Shown here: positions 8,547 through 16,083 of the stretch, in pieces | Layout: each line of letters begins with the position of its first letter | Numbering within the stretch: the first letter of the stretch is position 1 | Source of the DNA: Oscillospiraceae bacterium | GTDB lineage: Bacteria > Bacillota > Clostridia > Oscillospirales > Oscillospiraceae | Direction of reading: 5' to 3' | Assembly (NCBI GenBank): GCA_020025375.1 | Contig: JAHHSF010000001.1 | Span: 1-33,825, forward strand | Length of the DNA: 33,825 nt | Made by a program: the position numbers and the translations under genes | Notes under the pieces: generated by a model | What the model saw: the letters and a program-made list of their open reading frames with translations, nothing else | Databases searched by the model: none | Told to the model about the DNA's origin: nothing

Positions 8547-9359
8547 TCAGCCACCCAGGCTCTCCCATAGGTCCTGGGCGGTCTGCCGTGCGACCAGCTT
8601 GTTTCCGTGGTCCAGGACGTAGCGCAGGTGTGGCTTGGCCCCCTCCTTGTCCCCCTGGGCCAGGGCGCACTTGGCCAGACCCAGATGGGCGATGACCTGA
8701 TTTCGGGGAGAGGCATCCTCTTCCAGCAGTTCCTCATAGAGCCGCTCCACCCGGGGGCTCCCCCCCTCCTTCAAAAGGAGCAGGGCGCACTGGTTGAGGC
8801 GGATGGCGATTTGGCTGGCCTGGAAGATGCCGGTGTTCGGACGCACCCCGGCCAGGAGCCGCCCGACCTCCTCCATCTCTCGTTCCATCTCCTCCACCCG
8901 GCCCAGGGCACCCAGGGCGGCGGCCCGGTTGTTCCGGCAGACCAGCATGGGCTCCTGAAACCGCTCCTGAAGCCGGGATTGGATGGAATCCAGCTCGGTC
9001 AAAGCCTCCTCGTACCGCCCCAGGGCGATGAGGGCCGAGCTTTTGTTCAGCCGCCAGGCCAGCAAAGACGCCCGGCCGCTCTTTCCCCTCCGGTCAAACT
9101 GGTCCAGGCTGTCCTGGGCCAGCTCCAGCAGAGGCTTGGGGTCACAGTCCCTATTCATGGCTACCAGGGCCTCCCGGCTCCGTCGTTTGATACAGCTTCC
9201 ATATAAAAGGAGCCAGGGAAGCTCCGCCGCCACCATCAGGCAGAGGACCGTGAGAAGGGAGACCCCCATAGGAGTCAGGATAAAAAGAGCGTTGGCCCCC
9301 ACAATTCCCCCGATGAGCAGGACCCCCAGCTTGTAATTCCGGCAGACCCAACGTGTCAT
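8547..9359 (-). CDS. Small membrane protein with TPR-like repeats, function unknown
   Basis: A 270-residue protein. Two hydrophobic segments (about 10-30 and 31-54) form an N-terminal hairpin in the membrane. The rest is helical with a TPR-like pattern: ALIALGRYEEALTELDSI near 110-130, AALGALGRVEEMEREMEEV near 150-170, and AKCALAQGDKEGAKPHLRYV near the end. This suggests a membrane-tethered protein-binding scaffold facing the cytoplasm. It sits between pth and mfd, a slot that holds a small regulatory gene in Bacillus, but I see no sequence relation to that gene. The ribosome site is a weak G-rich run before the ATG. I do not recognise the family beyond the repeats. Confidence 0.75.
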   Translation of the reverse strand: MTRWVCRNYKLGVLLIGGIVGANALFILTPMGVSLLTVLCLMVAAELPWLLLYGSCIKRRSREALVAMNRDCDPKPLLELAQDSLDQFDRRGKSGRASLLAWRLNKSSALIALGRYEEALTELDSIQSRLQERFQEPMLVCRNNRAAALGALGRVEEMEREMEEVGRLLAGVRPNTGIFQASQIAIRLNQCALLLLKEGGSPRVERLYEELLEEDASPRNQVIAHLGLAKCALAQGDKEGAKPHLRYVLDHGNKLVARQTAQDLWESLGG

Positions 9360-9423
9360 ACTTCCGTCCCCCCATCTCTTTCTTTTAAGTGTTTATCCGT
9401 CCAGCCCCGGTGGGTGAGCTTTC

Positions 9424-10011
9424 TTAGTTAAATCGGTTCATGGCCCGGTCAGGACCCTCCTTAAGAAGGCACTCCACCGCGTCGGCCGCCTTTTTCACAG
9501 CGACATCCATGGCCTTGCGGTCCTCCGGCTGAAACTTGCCCAGGACCCAGTCCGCCATATCGTAATCCGGGTGAGGCTTTTGGCCCACCCCGATCCGCAC
9601 CCGGGGAAACTTGTCCGTCCCCAGGTGCTGAATAAGATTCTTGAGGCCGTTGTGGCCCCCGGCGCTTCCGCCGGTGCGGATGCGCAGCTTGCCGGGAGGC
9701 AGGGCCACATCATCGCAGACCACCAGGATCCGCTCTGGGGGAATCTTATAAAAGCGGGCGGCATCGGCCGCCGCCTCGCCGGAGAGGTTCATATAAGTCA
9801 CCGGCTTCATGAGAAGGACCTTCTGTCCCCCCAGCTCGGTGGTGTTGGTGAGGGCCCGGTGCTTCAGCTTCTGGAGCGGGATCTTCTTCCGCTCCGCCAG
9901 CTCATCCGCCACCTCAAAGCCGATGTTGTGCCGGGTGTTATCGTACTGGTCACCCACATTGCCCAGGCAGACCACCAGCCACTGGGCCCCGCCTGATTTG
10001 CTAAATAACAT
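9424..10011 (-). CDS. pth: Peptidyl-tRNA hydrolase
   Basis: A 195-residue Pth that frees tRNA from prematurely released peptidyl-tRNA in the cytoplasm. The family blocks are present: LGNVGDQYDNTRHNIGF near the start (with Asn and the catalytic His of TRHN), VVCDDVALPPGKLRIR around 92-107, and GSAGGHNGLKNLIQHLG after it. The first motif reads GNVG where most Pth proteins have GNPG, a mild variant. Length is usual. TGAGGTG serves as ribosome site. The gene lies 70 nt after prs, with a terminator hairpin between the two, so its expression may depend on partial read-through. Confidence 0.95.
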   Translation of the reverse strand: MLFSKSGGAQWLVVCLGNVGDQYDNTRHNIGFEVADELAERKKIPLQKLKHRALTNTTELGGQKVLLMKPVTYMNLSGEAAADAARFYKIPPERILVVCDDVALPPGKLRIRTGGSAGGHNGLKNLIQHLGTDKFPRVRIGVGQKPHPDYDMADWVLGKFQPEDRKAMDVAVKKAADAVECLLKEGPDRAMNRFN

Positions 10012-10027
10012 GGTTTCACCTCAAATG

Positions 10028-10063
10028 AAAAAGAAACGGGCGGGAGCAGGTCCCGCCCGTTTT
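10028..10063 (-). terminator. Intrinsic terminator between prs and pth
   Basis: An 11-bp GC-rich stem (10035-10045 with 10051-10061) has loop GCAGG and is followed leftward by a T-rich tract. It ends only 17 nt before the pth ATG. Confidence 0.85.
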
Positions 10064-10081
10064 CGCTTGTTGCGACAAAGA

Positions 10082-11041
10082 TTAGGTAAAGAGCTTGGAG
10101 ACGGAGATCTCCTCGTAGATGCGGTCGATGGCCTCGGCGAACATATGGGAGACCGAGAGATACTTAATCTTATCACACTTGACCTCCGGACGGGAGGGAA
10201 CGGTGTCGAGAAAGACCACTTGGTTAATATAGCTCTGCTCGATGCGCTCGATGGCGGGGCCGGAGAGAACGCCGTGGGAGGCGCAGGCGGTCACGTCGAT
10301 GGCGCCTCCGATTTCCACGAGGGCCTTGGCGGCACCGCAGAGGGACCCGGCGGTGTCCACCATGTCGTCAAAGAGAATGACCTTCTTGCCCCGGACGTCA
10401 CCGATGATGTTCATTACCTCGGAGGAGTTGGCCTTCTGGCGGCGCTTGTCCACGATGGCCAGGTTCATGCCCAGCTTCTGGGCGAAGGCCCGGGCGCGGG
10501 CCACGGAACCCACGTCGGGGGAGACCACGATGGTGTCGTCCTCCTGGCCCTTGTACTTGTCCCGGAAGTACTCCACGAAGATGGGGTTGCCCAGGAGGTT
10601 GTCCACGGGGATGTCGAAGAAGCCCTGGATCTGGGAGGCGTGGAGGTCCATCGTCAGCACCCGGTCGGCGCCAGCGGCCACGATCATGTTCGCCACCAGC
10701 TTGGCAGAAATGGGATCACGGGGCTTGGCCTTACGGTCCTGACGGGCATAGCCAAAGTAGGGCATCACGGCGGTGATGCGACCAGCGGAGGCCCGCTTGA
10801 AGGCGTCGATCATAACGAGCATTTCCATCAGGTTGTCGTTCACAGGCTGGCAGGTGGACTGGACCACGAAAACATCGGAGCCACGGACAGTCTCATAAAT
10901 GGAGACGAAATTCTCCCCATCGGAGAAACGGCCCACCTCGGCGTTACCCAGGGTGATGTTCAGGTCCTTACAGATGGCCTCTGCCAGAGTGCGGTTGGAG
11001 TTTCCGGCAAAGATCTTGATGTCCTTCCCATGTGCGATCAT
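10082..11041 (-). CDS. prs: Ribose-phosphate pyrophosphokinase (PRPP synthetase)
   Basis: A class I PRPP synthetase of 319 residues that makes PRPP from ribose 5-phosphate and ATP for nucleotide, His and Trp synthesis. It shows GRFSDGE near the start, the flexible-loop sequence RQDRKAKPRDPISAKL around 95-110, VVSPDVGSVARARAFA, and the PRPP-binding loop DDMVDTAGSL. The ATG at 11041 is chosen: AGAGAGG lies about 10 nt upstream and the resulting length is normal. A GTG at 11083 in the same frame would add 14 basic residues but has no ribosome site. It follows the glmU-type gene by 75 nt with no terminator between, so the two are probably one transcript. Confidence 0.96.
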   Translation of the reverse strand: MIAHGKDIKIFAGNSNRTLAEAICKDLNITLGNAEVGRFSDGENFVSIYETVRGSDVFVVQSTCQPVNDNLMEMLVMIDAFKRASAGRITAVMPYFGYARQDRKAKPRDPISAKLVANMIVAAGADRVLTMDLHASQIQGFFDIPVDNLLGNPIFVEYFRDKYKGQEDDTIVVSPDVGSVARARAFAQKLGMNLAIVDKRRQKANSSEVMNIIGDVRGKKVILFDDMVDTAGSLCGAAKALVEIGGAIDVTACASHGVLSGPAIERIEQSYINQVVFLDTVPSRPEVKCDKIKYLSVSHMFAEAIDRIYEEISVSKLFT

Positions 11042-11116
11042 GTTACTGATACCTCTCTTAACTCTTTTTTTATTTCCTGCCACCCGGAGGGGGCAAATTC
11101 ACGTATTTCAGCCTTC

Positions 11117-11794
11117 TTATTTCAGTTTTCCGTCGGCCCGGCGTTTGGCCGCCCAGCCCTCCAGATTTTTCTGCTTCTCCCGGGCCACGGCCAGAGCGTC
11201 GGCAGGCACCTCATGAGTAATGGTGGAGCCGGCGGCGGTGTACGCCCCATCCCCCACGGTCACGGGGGCCACCAGGTTGGTGTTGCACCCGATGAAGGCG
11301 TGACTGCCGATGGTGGTGCGGAACTTGTGCTTGCCGTCATAGTTGCAGGTGACGACCCCGCAGCCGAAGTTGCAGTCCTCTCCCACGTCGGCATCCCCCA
11401 CATAGGTCAGGTGAGCCATCTTGGTCCCCTTGCCCAGGTTGCAGTTTTTGAGCTGGACAAAGGCGCCAATCTTGCTCCCCGCCCCCACCACGCAGTGTGG
11501 GCGGATGTGCGTGTAGGGGCCAATCTCGCAACCGTCCCGAATCTCGCTTTCCTCACACTGGGAGGCGTTCACCGTCACCCGGTCACCCACGGCGCAATCG
11601 GTAAGCATGACATTGGGCCCGATGATGCAGTTTTCTCCCACCACGGTCCTTCCCCGAAGGATGGTGCCGGGCAAAAGAAGGGTCCCCTTCCCCACCGTGA
11701 CGCCGTCCTCGATGTAGACCGCATCGGGGTCCATCATCTCCACGCCGCTCTCCAACAGCCGCTTGCGGTTCCCGGAAAAATCAGACTGTCCCAT
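11117..11794 (-). CDS. GlmU-type N-acetyltransferase lacking the uridylyltransferase domain
   Basis: A 225-residue left-handed beta-helix protein that matches only the C-terminal half of GlmU, which acetylates glucosamine 1-phosphate for UDP-GlcNAc and peptidoglycan synthesis. The hexapeptide repeats run from about residue 25 to 200. Equivalents of the E. coli acetyltransferase residues are visible: Arg98, Lys116, His128, Tyr131 and Asn151-Tyr152 of CNYDG, then the typical tail AREKQKNLEGW. The N-terminal pyrophosphorylase domain (about 230 residues) is absent, and the 200 nt upstream cannot hold it. The gene sits at the usual glmU position before prs. The partner reaction must be done elsewhere, or this enzyme acetylates another nucleotide sugar. 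Confidence 0.88.
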   Translation of the reverse strand: MGQSDFSGNRKRLLESGVEMMDPDAVYIEDGVTVGKGTLLLPGTILRGRTVVGENCIIGPNVMLTDCAVGDRVTVNASQCEESEIRDGCEIGPYTHIRPHCVVGAGSKIGAFVQLKNCNLGKGTKMAHLTYVGDADVGEDCNFGCGVVTCNYDGKHKFRTTIGSHAFIGCNTNLVAPVTVGDGAYTAAGSTITHEVPADALAVAREKQKNLEGWAAKRRADGKLK

Positions 11795-11838
11795 AGGAAG
11801 ATTCCCCTTCCGTCTTTATGGTATCTTGCATTTCTTTT

Positions 11839-11847
11839 ATTATAGCA
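11839..11847 (-). promoter_or_regulatory. Extended -10 promoter of the glmU-type gene and prs
   Basis: Read leftward, TGCTATAAT is a perfect extended -10 element 45 nt before the ATG. No good -35 is visible. Confidence 0.6.
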
Positions 11848-11995
11848 AAACCATCCCGTTTTTGCATCGGATTTTTATACTTTTCTATAAATTTTCCGTC
11901 CAGGCCAAAAAGGAGCCCCCTTTCCCTGTTAAGTACGGTCAAATTACCGTCGAAAACCGAAAAAGAGGGCACTTCCTGTCAAATATTTTTCGCTT

Positions 11996-12472
11996 TTACG
12001 CAAAGGAGAGCTTCCGGCCTATCCCCATCATGTGATAGATGCGGAAGACCTCGGCGGTTGCACAGAGCTTATCGGCCAGATTGACCACCACAGCCTCCCG
12101 GTAACGCGGCCGGCGGCGGGCCAGGGGCCACATGTGGGAGATGATGATGTTCTCCTCCACCGGGGAAAGGGTGGTGAGCTCCCCGGCGTTTTTCAGGGCG
12201 GCCTTTGGATGGTCGAAGCACTGATTGCCGGGATGGCACCCGGGCTGGCGGGGGTCGTACAGGTAGAGGTCATGAAGCAGGCCGCCCCGGGCGGCGGCGA
12301 GATAGTCCCACCCCAGCCTTCTCGCCAGCCGGAAGGCCACATAGGCCACGAAGACAGAGTGATCGTAGCAGGTCACGTCAAAATGGTGCTTGATCCGGCG
12401 CATGGCCTTCACCTGGTCGGAGGCGAGCAGGTCCCCCACCGTCTCGCAAAAGCACTGATGATTTCGTTTCAA
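11996..12472 (-). CDS. HD-domain phosphohydrolase, substrate unknown
   Basis: A 158-residue protein with the metal-binding pattern of HD hydrolases: His in CYDHSVFVAY (near 38), the HD pair in GGLLHDLYLYD (near 67), His in ISHMWPL (near 112) and Asp in LADKLCATAE (near 131). Proteins of this kind are widespread in Clostridia and uncharacterised. Cys and His residues are frequent near the start (HQCFCE) and in the middle (GCHPGNQCFDHP). The chosen start is TTG at 12472, which has AGGAAGG at good spacing; a nearby ATG (12476) is out of frame. It is transcribed away from the ABC operon, from the promoter at 12521-12549. Confidence 0.82.
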   Translation of the reverse strand: MKRNHQCFCETVGDLLASDQVKAMRRIKHHFDVTCYDHSVFVAYVAFRLARRLGWDYLAAARGGLLHDLYLYDPRQPGCHPGNQCFDHPKAALKNAGELTTLSPVEENIIISHMWPLARRRPRYREAVVVNLADKLCATAEVFRIYHMMGIGRKLSFA

Positions 12473-12520
12473 TCATGTCACCTTCCTGCCCCCTTGGGGA
12501 GCGCTTTGTTTTCTGCGGCC

Positions 12521-12549
12521 ATCATATCATAACTTTTCTCATTTGTCAT
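12521..12549 (-). promoter_or_regulatory. Sigma-A type promoter of the HD-domain gene
   Basis: Read leftward, ATGACA (12544-12549) and TATGAT (12521-12526) are spaced by 17 nt. Confidence 0.65.
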
Positions 12550-12562
12550 TGAAAAAAATGCC

Positions 12563-12600
12563 CGGAAAGAAATTCGTAAGAAATTCGTAAGACCTTTCCG
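12563..12600. promoter_or_regulatory. Candidate operator: tandem 11-bp repeats inside an inverted repeat
   Basis: AAATTCGTAAG occurs twice head to tail (12570-12580 and 12581-12591). The pair is bracketed by CGGAAAG (12563-12569) and its complement CTTTCCG (12594-12600). The array ends 2 nt before the -35 box of the GntR/ABC operon and 14 nt beyond the -35 of the divergent HD gene, a fitting place for an activator or repressor. Confidence 0.55.
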
Positions 12601-12601
12601 C

Positions 12602-12630
12602 TTGTTTTTCCCCCTTTGGGCAGATATACT
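12602..12630 (+). promoter_or_regulatory. Sigma-A type promoter of the GntR/ABC operon
   Basis: TTGTTT (12602-12607) and TATACT (12625-12630) are spaced by 17 nt, about 45 nt before the GntR start codon. Confidence 0.65.
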
Positions 12631-12674
12631 AACTGTACCATTCAAGACCACACGGTCCAAAAGGGGGACTTCGC

Positions 12675-13037
12675 TTGATTTCTTTGAACTACCGAGACGC
12701 CCGCCCCATTTACGAACAGGTGCGGGACGGCCTGCGCCACCTCATGGTGGCCGGGGCCATCGAGGAAGGGGAAAAGCTCCCCAGCGTGCGGGCGCTGGCC
12801 GCCTCCCTGTCCATTAATCCCACCACCATCCAAAAGGCCTATGATGCCTTGGAGCGGGAAGGGTACCTGCGCACCGAGGCGGGCCGGGGCTGTTTCGCCC
12901 TGGTGAAGAACGGCCAGACCGCTCCCAGGAAATGCGCCCTGCTCCAGCAATTTGACGAGACTGCCGCCGAGCTTCTCTTCCTTGGCATGACCACCGAGGA
13001 GCTCTCCCGACGGCTGAAGGAGGTTTCAAAATCATGA
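12675..13037 (+). CDS. GntR-family transcriptional regulator, YtrA type
   Basis: A 120-residue repressor-like protein with an N-terminal winged helix-turn-helix (about 10-75: PIYEQVRDGLRHLM, GEKLPSVRALAASLSINPTT, YDALEREGYLRTEAGRGCF) and only a short helical tail, which is typical of YtrA proteins that control a neighbouring ABC transporter. The start is TTG, with AAGGGGG upstream. Its stop overlaps the ATPase gene start by 4 nt (ATGA), so the two are translationally coupled. In related systems the regulator represses its own operon until a cell-wall antibiotic is present; applying that here is inference. Confidence 0.9.
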   Translation: MISLNYRDARPIYEQVRDGLRHLMVAGAIEEGEKLPSVRALAASLSINPTTIQKAYDALEREGYLRTEAGRGCFALVKNGQTAPRKCALLQQFDETAAELLFLGMTTEELSRRLKEVSKS

Positions 13038-13936
13038 TAAGAGTCAAAAATGTGGTCAAGACCTTTGACGGCTTCCGGGCCTTGGACGGTCTGGACATGA
13101 CAGTCCCGGCCGGAGCGATTTATGGCCTGGTGGGTCCCAACGGCGCAGGCAAATCCACCATTATCCGCCACATCACCGGCATCTACCGCCCCGACAGCGG
13201 CACCATCCTGGTGGACGGCAAACCAGTCTATGAAAACCCTGCCGTAAAGGCCCGCATCTCGGTCATCCCCGATGACTTCTACTTTTTCCTCTCTGCCTCT
13301 ACCTCGGAGATGAAAACCTTCTATAAGGGCTTCTATCCCAATTTTGACGAGCACCGCTACCAGGCCCTGAAGGACGTGTTCACCACCGTGAACGAAAAGA
13401 ACCCCATCCGCCGCCTGTCCAAGGGAATGCAGAAGCAGGCCGCCTTTTGGCTGGCCCTGAGCTGTAAGCCCGACATTCTGGTGCTGGATGAGCCGGTGGA
13501 CGGCCTGGACCCTGTGATGCGCCGCCAGGTGTGGAGCCTCCTTATGAGCGACGTGGCCGAACACGGCACCACCGTCCTGGTCTCCTCCCACAACCTGCGG
13601 GAGCTGGAGGATGTGTGCGACCATGTGGGCATCCTCTCCCACGGCAAGGTATTGGTGGAACGGTCTCTCTCCGACCTGCAGGAGAACGTGGTGAAGATGC
13701 AGGTGGTCTTTCAGGAAAAAGAACTGCCCAAGCTCCCCGCCGACATGGAGGTTCTCCATGTGAGCCAGGTGGGCCGCATCCACACCCTCATCATCCGGGG
13801 CACCCCCACCGACGTGACCAACCAACTGGCGGTCTATGCCCCCATCCTTATGGAGGCCCTGCCCCTCACCCTGGAGGAAATCTTTATCTACGAACTGGGA
13901 GGTGACGACTATGCAGTCAAAGACATCGTACTTTAA
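13034..13936 (+). CDS. ABC transporter ATP-binding protein, YtrB-like
   Basis: A 300-residue ATPase subunit. It has Walker A GPNGAGKST (about 35-43), a family-variant signature LSKGMQKQ in place of LSGGQ, Walker B ILVLDEPVDGLD, and the H-loop in VLVSSHNLRELE. The C-terminal 80 residues are not ATPase and probably contact the permease or regulate activity. It starts within the GntR stop codon, and the permease gene starts 26 nt before its end. The set looks like an antimicrobial-peptide or lipid-II-antibiotic stress exporter, but the substrate is not shown by sequence. Confidence 0.92.
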   Translation: MIRVKNVVKTFDGFRALDGLDMTVPAGAIYGLVGPNGAGKSTIIRHITGIYRPDSGTILVDGKPVYENPAVKARISVIPDDFYFFLSASTSEMKTFYKGFYPNFDEHRYQALKDVFTTVNEKNPIRRLSKGMQKQAAFWLALSCKPDILVLDEPVDGLDPVMRRQVWSLLMSDVAEHGTTVLVSSHNLRELEDVCDHVGILSHGKVLVERSLSDLQENVVKMQVVFQEKELPKLPADMEVLHVSQVGRIHTLIIRGTPTDVTNQLAVYAPILMEALPLTLEEIFIYELGGDDYAVKDIVL

Positions 13937-15812
13937 TAAAACTCTTTTCTTTAAAAACATTACTCGTTTTTGGCCGATCTGGACGGTCTATACCGCCATC
14001 TGGACCTTTTCCCTTCCCCTGAATTTTTTCCTGCAGAAGATCAACCTGATGCGGTATGGCGGCACGCTGGAAAACCTCCAGCGGGATGCCGACAACCTCC
14101 TCAACACCACCGTCCCCGGCGTGTTGTGCTCCGCTGTCTTCGGCATCCTGATCGCCATGGCCGTCTTCTCTTACCTTTATAATACCCGCGCCACCGGCTT
14201 TATGCACACCCTTCCCATCCGGCGTGAGGGTCTCTTTCTCACCAACTGGCTCTCGGGCTACTGCTTCCTGCTGGTCCCCAACATCGTGGTGGCCCTTCTC
14301 ACCGTGGCCGCCCAGGCCTTTGCCGGGACCATGAACCTGTGGAACATTTGGATGTGGTTCCTCATCCAGAGCGGCACCGCCCTCTTCTTTTACTCCTTCG
14401 CCGTCTTTTGTGCCATGTTCACCGGCCATGTCCTGGCCCTCCCCATCTTCTACGGCATCCTGAATTTCCTGGCCACTGCCCTGTCCGCCGTCTTCGACAG
14501 CCTGCTCACCTTCTTCATCCTGGGCTATTCCCATTCCAGCCTCAATCCCCTGGTGGAGTGGCTCACCCCCCTGATGCAGATGTCGGAAAACCTTTACTAC
14601 CGGGATGTGGTGGAAAACGGTGTGGATCTCCACCTCTTTACCGGCTTCCAGTATGTATTGGTCTACATGGTGGTGGCCGTGCTCCTCACCGTGGCTGCCC
14701 TTCTTCTCTACCGGGTGCGGCACATGGAAACCGCCGGGGACGTGATCGCCATTCCCTGGGCAAAGCCCCTGTTTAAGTACGGCTTCGCCTACTGCACCGC
14801 CCTCGCCGGAGGCATCTTCCTCTACGCTATGTTCCAGAACATTTTCTCCTCCACCTGGGGCCCCCTCACCGTCTTCGTCCTCCTGGCCGGAATCCTGGGC
14901 TGCTACGTGGCCGAGATGTTCCTCCAGAAATCCTTTAAGGTCTTCCGCAAGGGCTGGAAGGCCAGCGGGGTCTTTGCCCTGGTCATGCTGGTCTTTATGG
15001 TGGGTCTGAAAATGGACTTTTTGGGTCTGGCCGCCTGGACCCCCAAGACCAGCGAGGTGGAGAACGTCGACCTCTATTTTAGTAGCCTGGCTCCCTACGA
15101 CTCCGCCGGAAACTTCATGGACACCTCTGACCCGGAGCGCATTACCCAGATCATTGCCCTCCATCAGGCCATCGTGGATAACCGGGTGGAGCTTCAGGAA
15201 AAAGAAAACGATCGGACCTACAATGGCGAATATACCTACTACAACTTCAGTTATACCCTGAAGAACGGCCGCTATGAGAGCCGGCGCTACTCCATCCCCC
15301 TCCTCACCGGCGAGAAAGGGAACGACCCCCTGTTCCAGGCTCTCCTGGCGATGGTGAACGACCCCGATTACCTCATGGACGCCTACTTCCCCTTCACGGA
15401 CCAGGGCGCTGCCGCCATTCAGGCCAATCTGATGGTCTATAACACCGAACGCCAGACCACCGAGCTGCGCACCCTGGATGCCGTCGATACCGAAAAGCTG
15501 GCTCTTGCCCTTCGGGCCGACGTGGAGGCCGGCCGTCTGGGCAAACACTACGCCGATGAGAACGACCCCGAGCGCCTGGCTAATTGCGCCTACTACGACC
15601 TGGACATGACCTGGTTCTACACCGATGAGGACGGCGTGACCCATACCTCCAGCTCTATCATCACCCCCCAGTTCACCGCCACCGAGACCATGAAGCTCCT
15701 CCACGACCTCCGGATTCTGGACGACACCCATGTCCTCCACTCTGTGGGCGAGGTCTATGAGGCGGAACAGCAGGAGACTGCTGCAACCGTCAGCGGTGAA
15801 TACGCAAGGTGA
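13911..15812 (+). CDS. ABC transporter permease with large C-terminal soluble domain
   Basis: A 633-residue membrane protein. The chosen ATG (13911) has GGGAGGTGAC upstream and overlaps the ATPase gene. Six or more hydrophobic helices fill residues 15-270, including FGILIAMAVFSYLYNTRATG, a segment typical of ABC-2-type permeases with a THxxPI-like loop (MHTLPIRREGLF). Two or three more helices follow up to about residue 380. The remaining 250 residues are polar, rich in Tyr, Asp and Glu, and should lie outside the cell or in a sensor-like domain. The operon has no second permease, so this subunit may act as a homodimer. A terminator follows at once. Confidence 0.85.
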   Translation: MQSKTSYFNKTLFFKNITRFWPIWTVYTAIWTFSLPLNFFLQKINLMRYGGTLENLQRDADNLLNTTVPGVLCSAVFGILIAMAVFSYLYNTRATGFMHTLPIRREGLFLTNWLSGYCFLLVPNIVVALLTVAAQAFAGTMNLWNIWMWFLIQSGTALFFYSFAVFCAMFTGHVLALPIFYGILNFLATALSAVFDSLLTFFILGYSHSSLNPLVEWLTPLMQMSENLYYRDVVENGVDLHLFTGFQYVLVYMVVAVLLTVAALLLYRVRHMETAGDVIAIPWAKPLFKYGFAYCTALAGGIFLYAMFQNIFSSTWGPLTVFVLLAGILGCYVAEMFLQKSFKVFRKGWKASGVFALVMLVFMVGLKMDFLGLAAWTPKTSEVENVDLYFSSLAPYDSAGNFMDTSDPERITQIIALHQAIVDNRVELQEKENDRTYNGEYTYYNFSYTLKNGRYESRRYSIPLLTGEKGNDPLFQALLAMVNDPDYLMDAYFPFTDQGAAAIQANLMVYNTERQTTELRTLDAVDTEKLALALRADVEAGRLGKHYADENDPERLANCAYYDLDMTWFYTDEDGVTHTSSSIITPQFTATETMKLLHDLRILDDTHVLHSVGEVYEAEQQETAATVSGEYAR

Positions 15813-15828
15813 CCCCTCTTTTTTCCCG

Positions 15829-15856
15829 AAAAGGCCCTGCTTGGCAGGGCCTTTTT
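15829..15856 (+). terminator. Intrinsic terminator of the GntR/ABC operon
   Basis: A 12-bp stem (15829-15840 with 15844-15855, core GGCCCTGC) has a TTG loop and a T run. Confidence 0.9.
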
Positions 15857-15934
15857 ACCGTAAAAATATTTTGTTTTTCTTTTATATTCTTTTATTTGTA
15901 CCCCTAATGCCGTTTAATCTTTCTTTTTGAGCCT

Positions 15935-15952
15935 TTGTTAAAGTTTTAACGA
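15935..15952. promoter_or_regulatory. Rex-like redox operator upstream of thiolase
   Basis: TTGTTAA-AGTT-TTAACGA matches the clostridial Rex consensus (TTGTTAA, four bases, TTAACAA) at 13 of 14 fixed positions. Its right edge lies 16 nt upstream of the thiolase -35 box. Rex senses the NADH/NAD+ ratio and controls thiolase and butyrate genes in Clostridia, so the context fits. Confidence 0.65.
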
Positions 15953-15968
15953 GCAATCTTCTACCCTA

Positions 15969-15997
15969 TTGCATTTCCACGAAAAGGATACTATAAT
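15969..15997 (+). promoter_or_regulatory. Sigma-A type promoter of thiolase
   Basis: TTGCAT (15969-15974) and a perfect TATAAT (15992-15997) are spaced by 17 nt. The leader to the ATG is about 80 nt. Confidence 0.75.
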
Positions 15998-16083
15998 CAT
16001 ACTCAGGAGTTTGTGACTTTCCATCACTGGACAGTCCCTATTTTCCAATCAAAATTCGGATTATCTTTAGGAGGTCAAGCAAA

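Noticed and set aside
11781..11972. 63-codon frame upstream of the glmU-type gene
   Set aside because: It overlaps the start of the acetyltransferase gene in another frame, has no ribosome site and spans the promoter.
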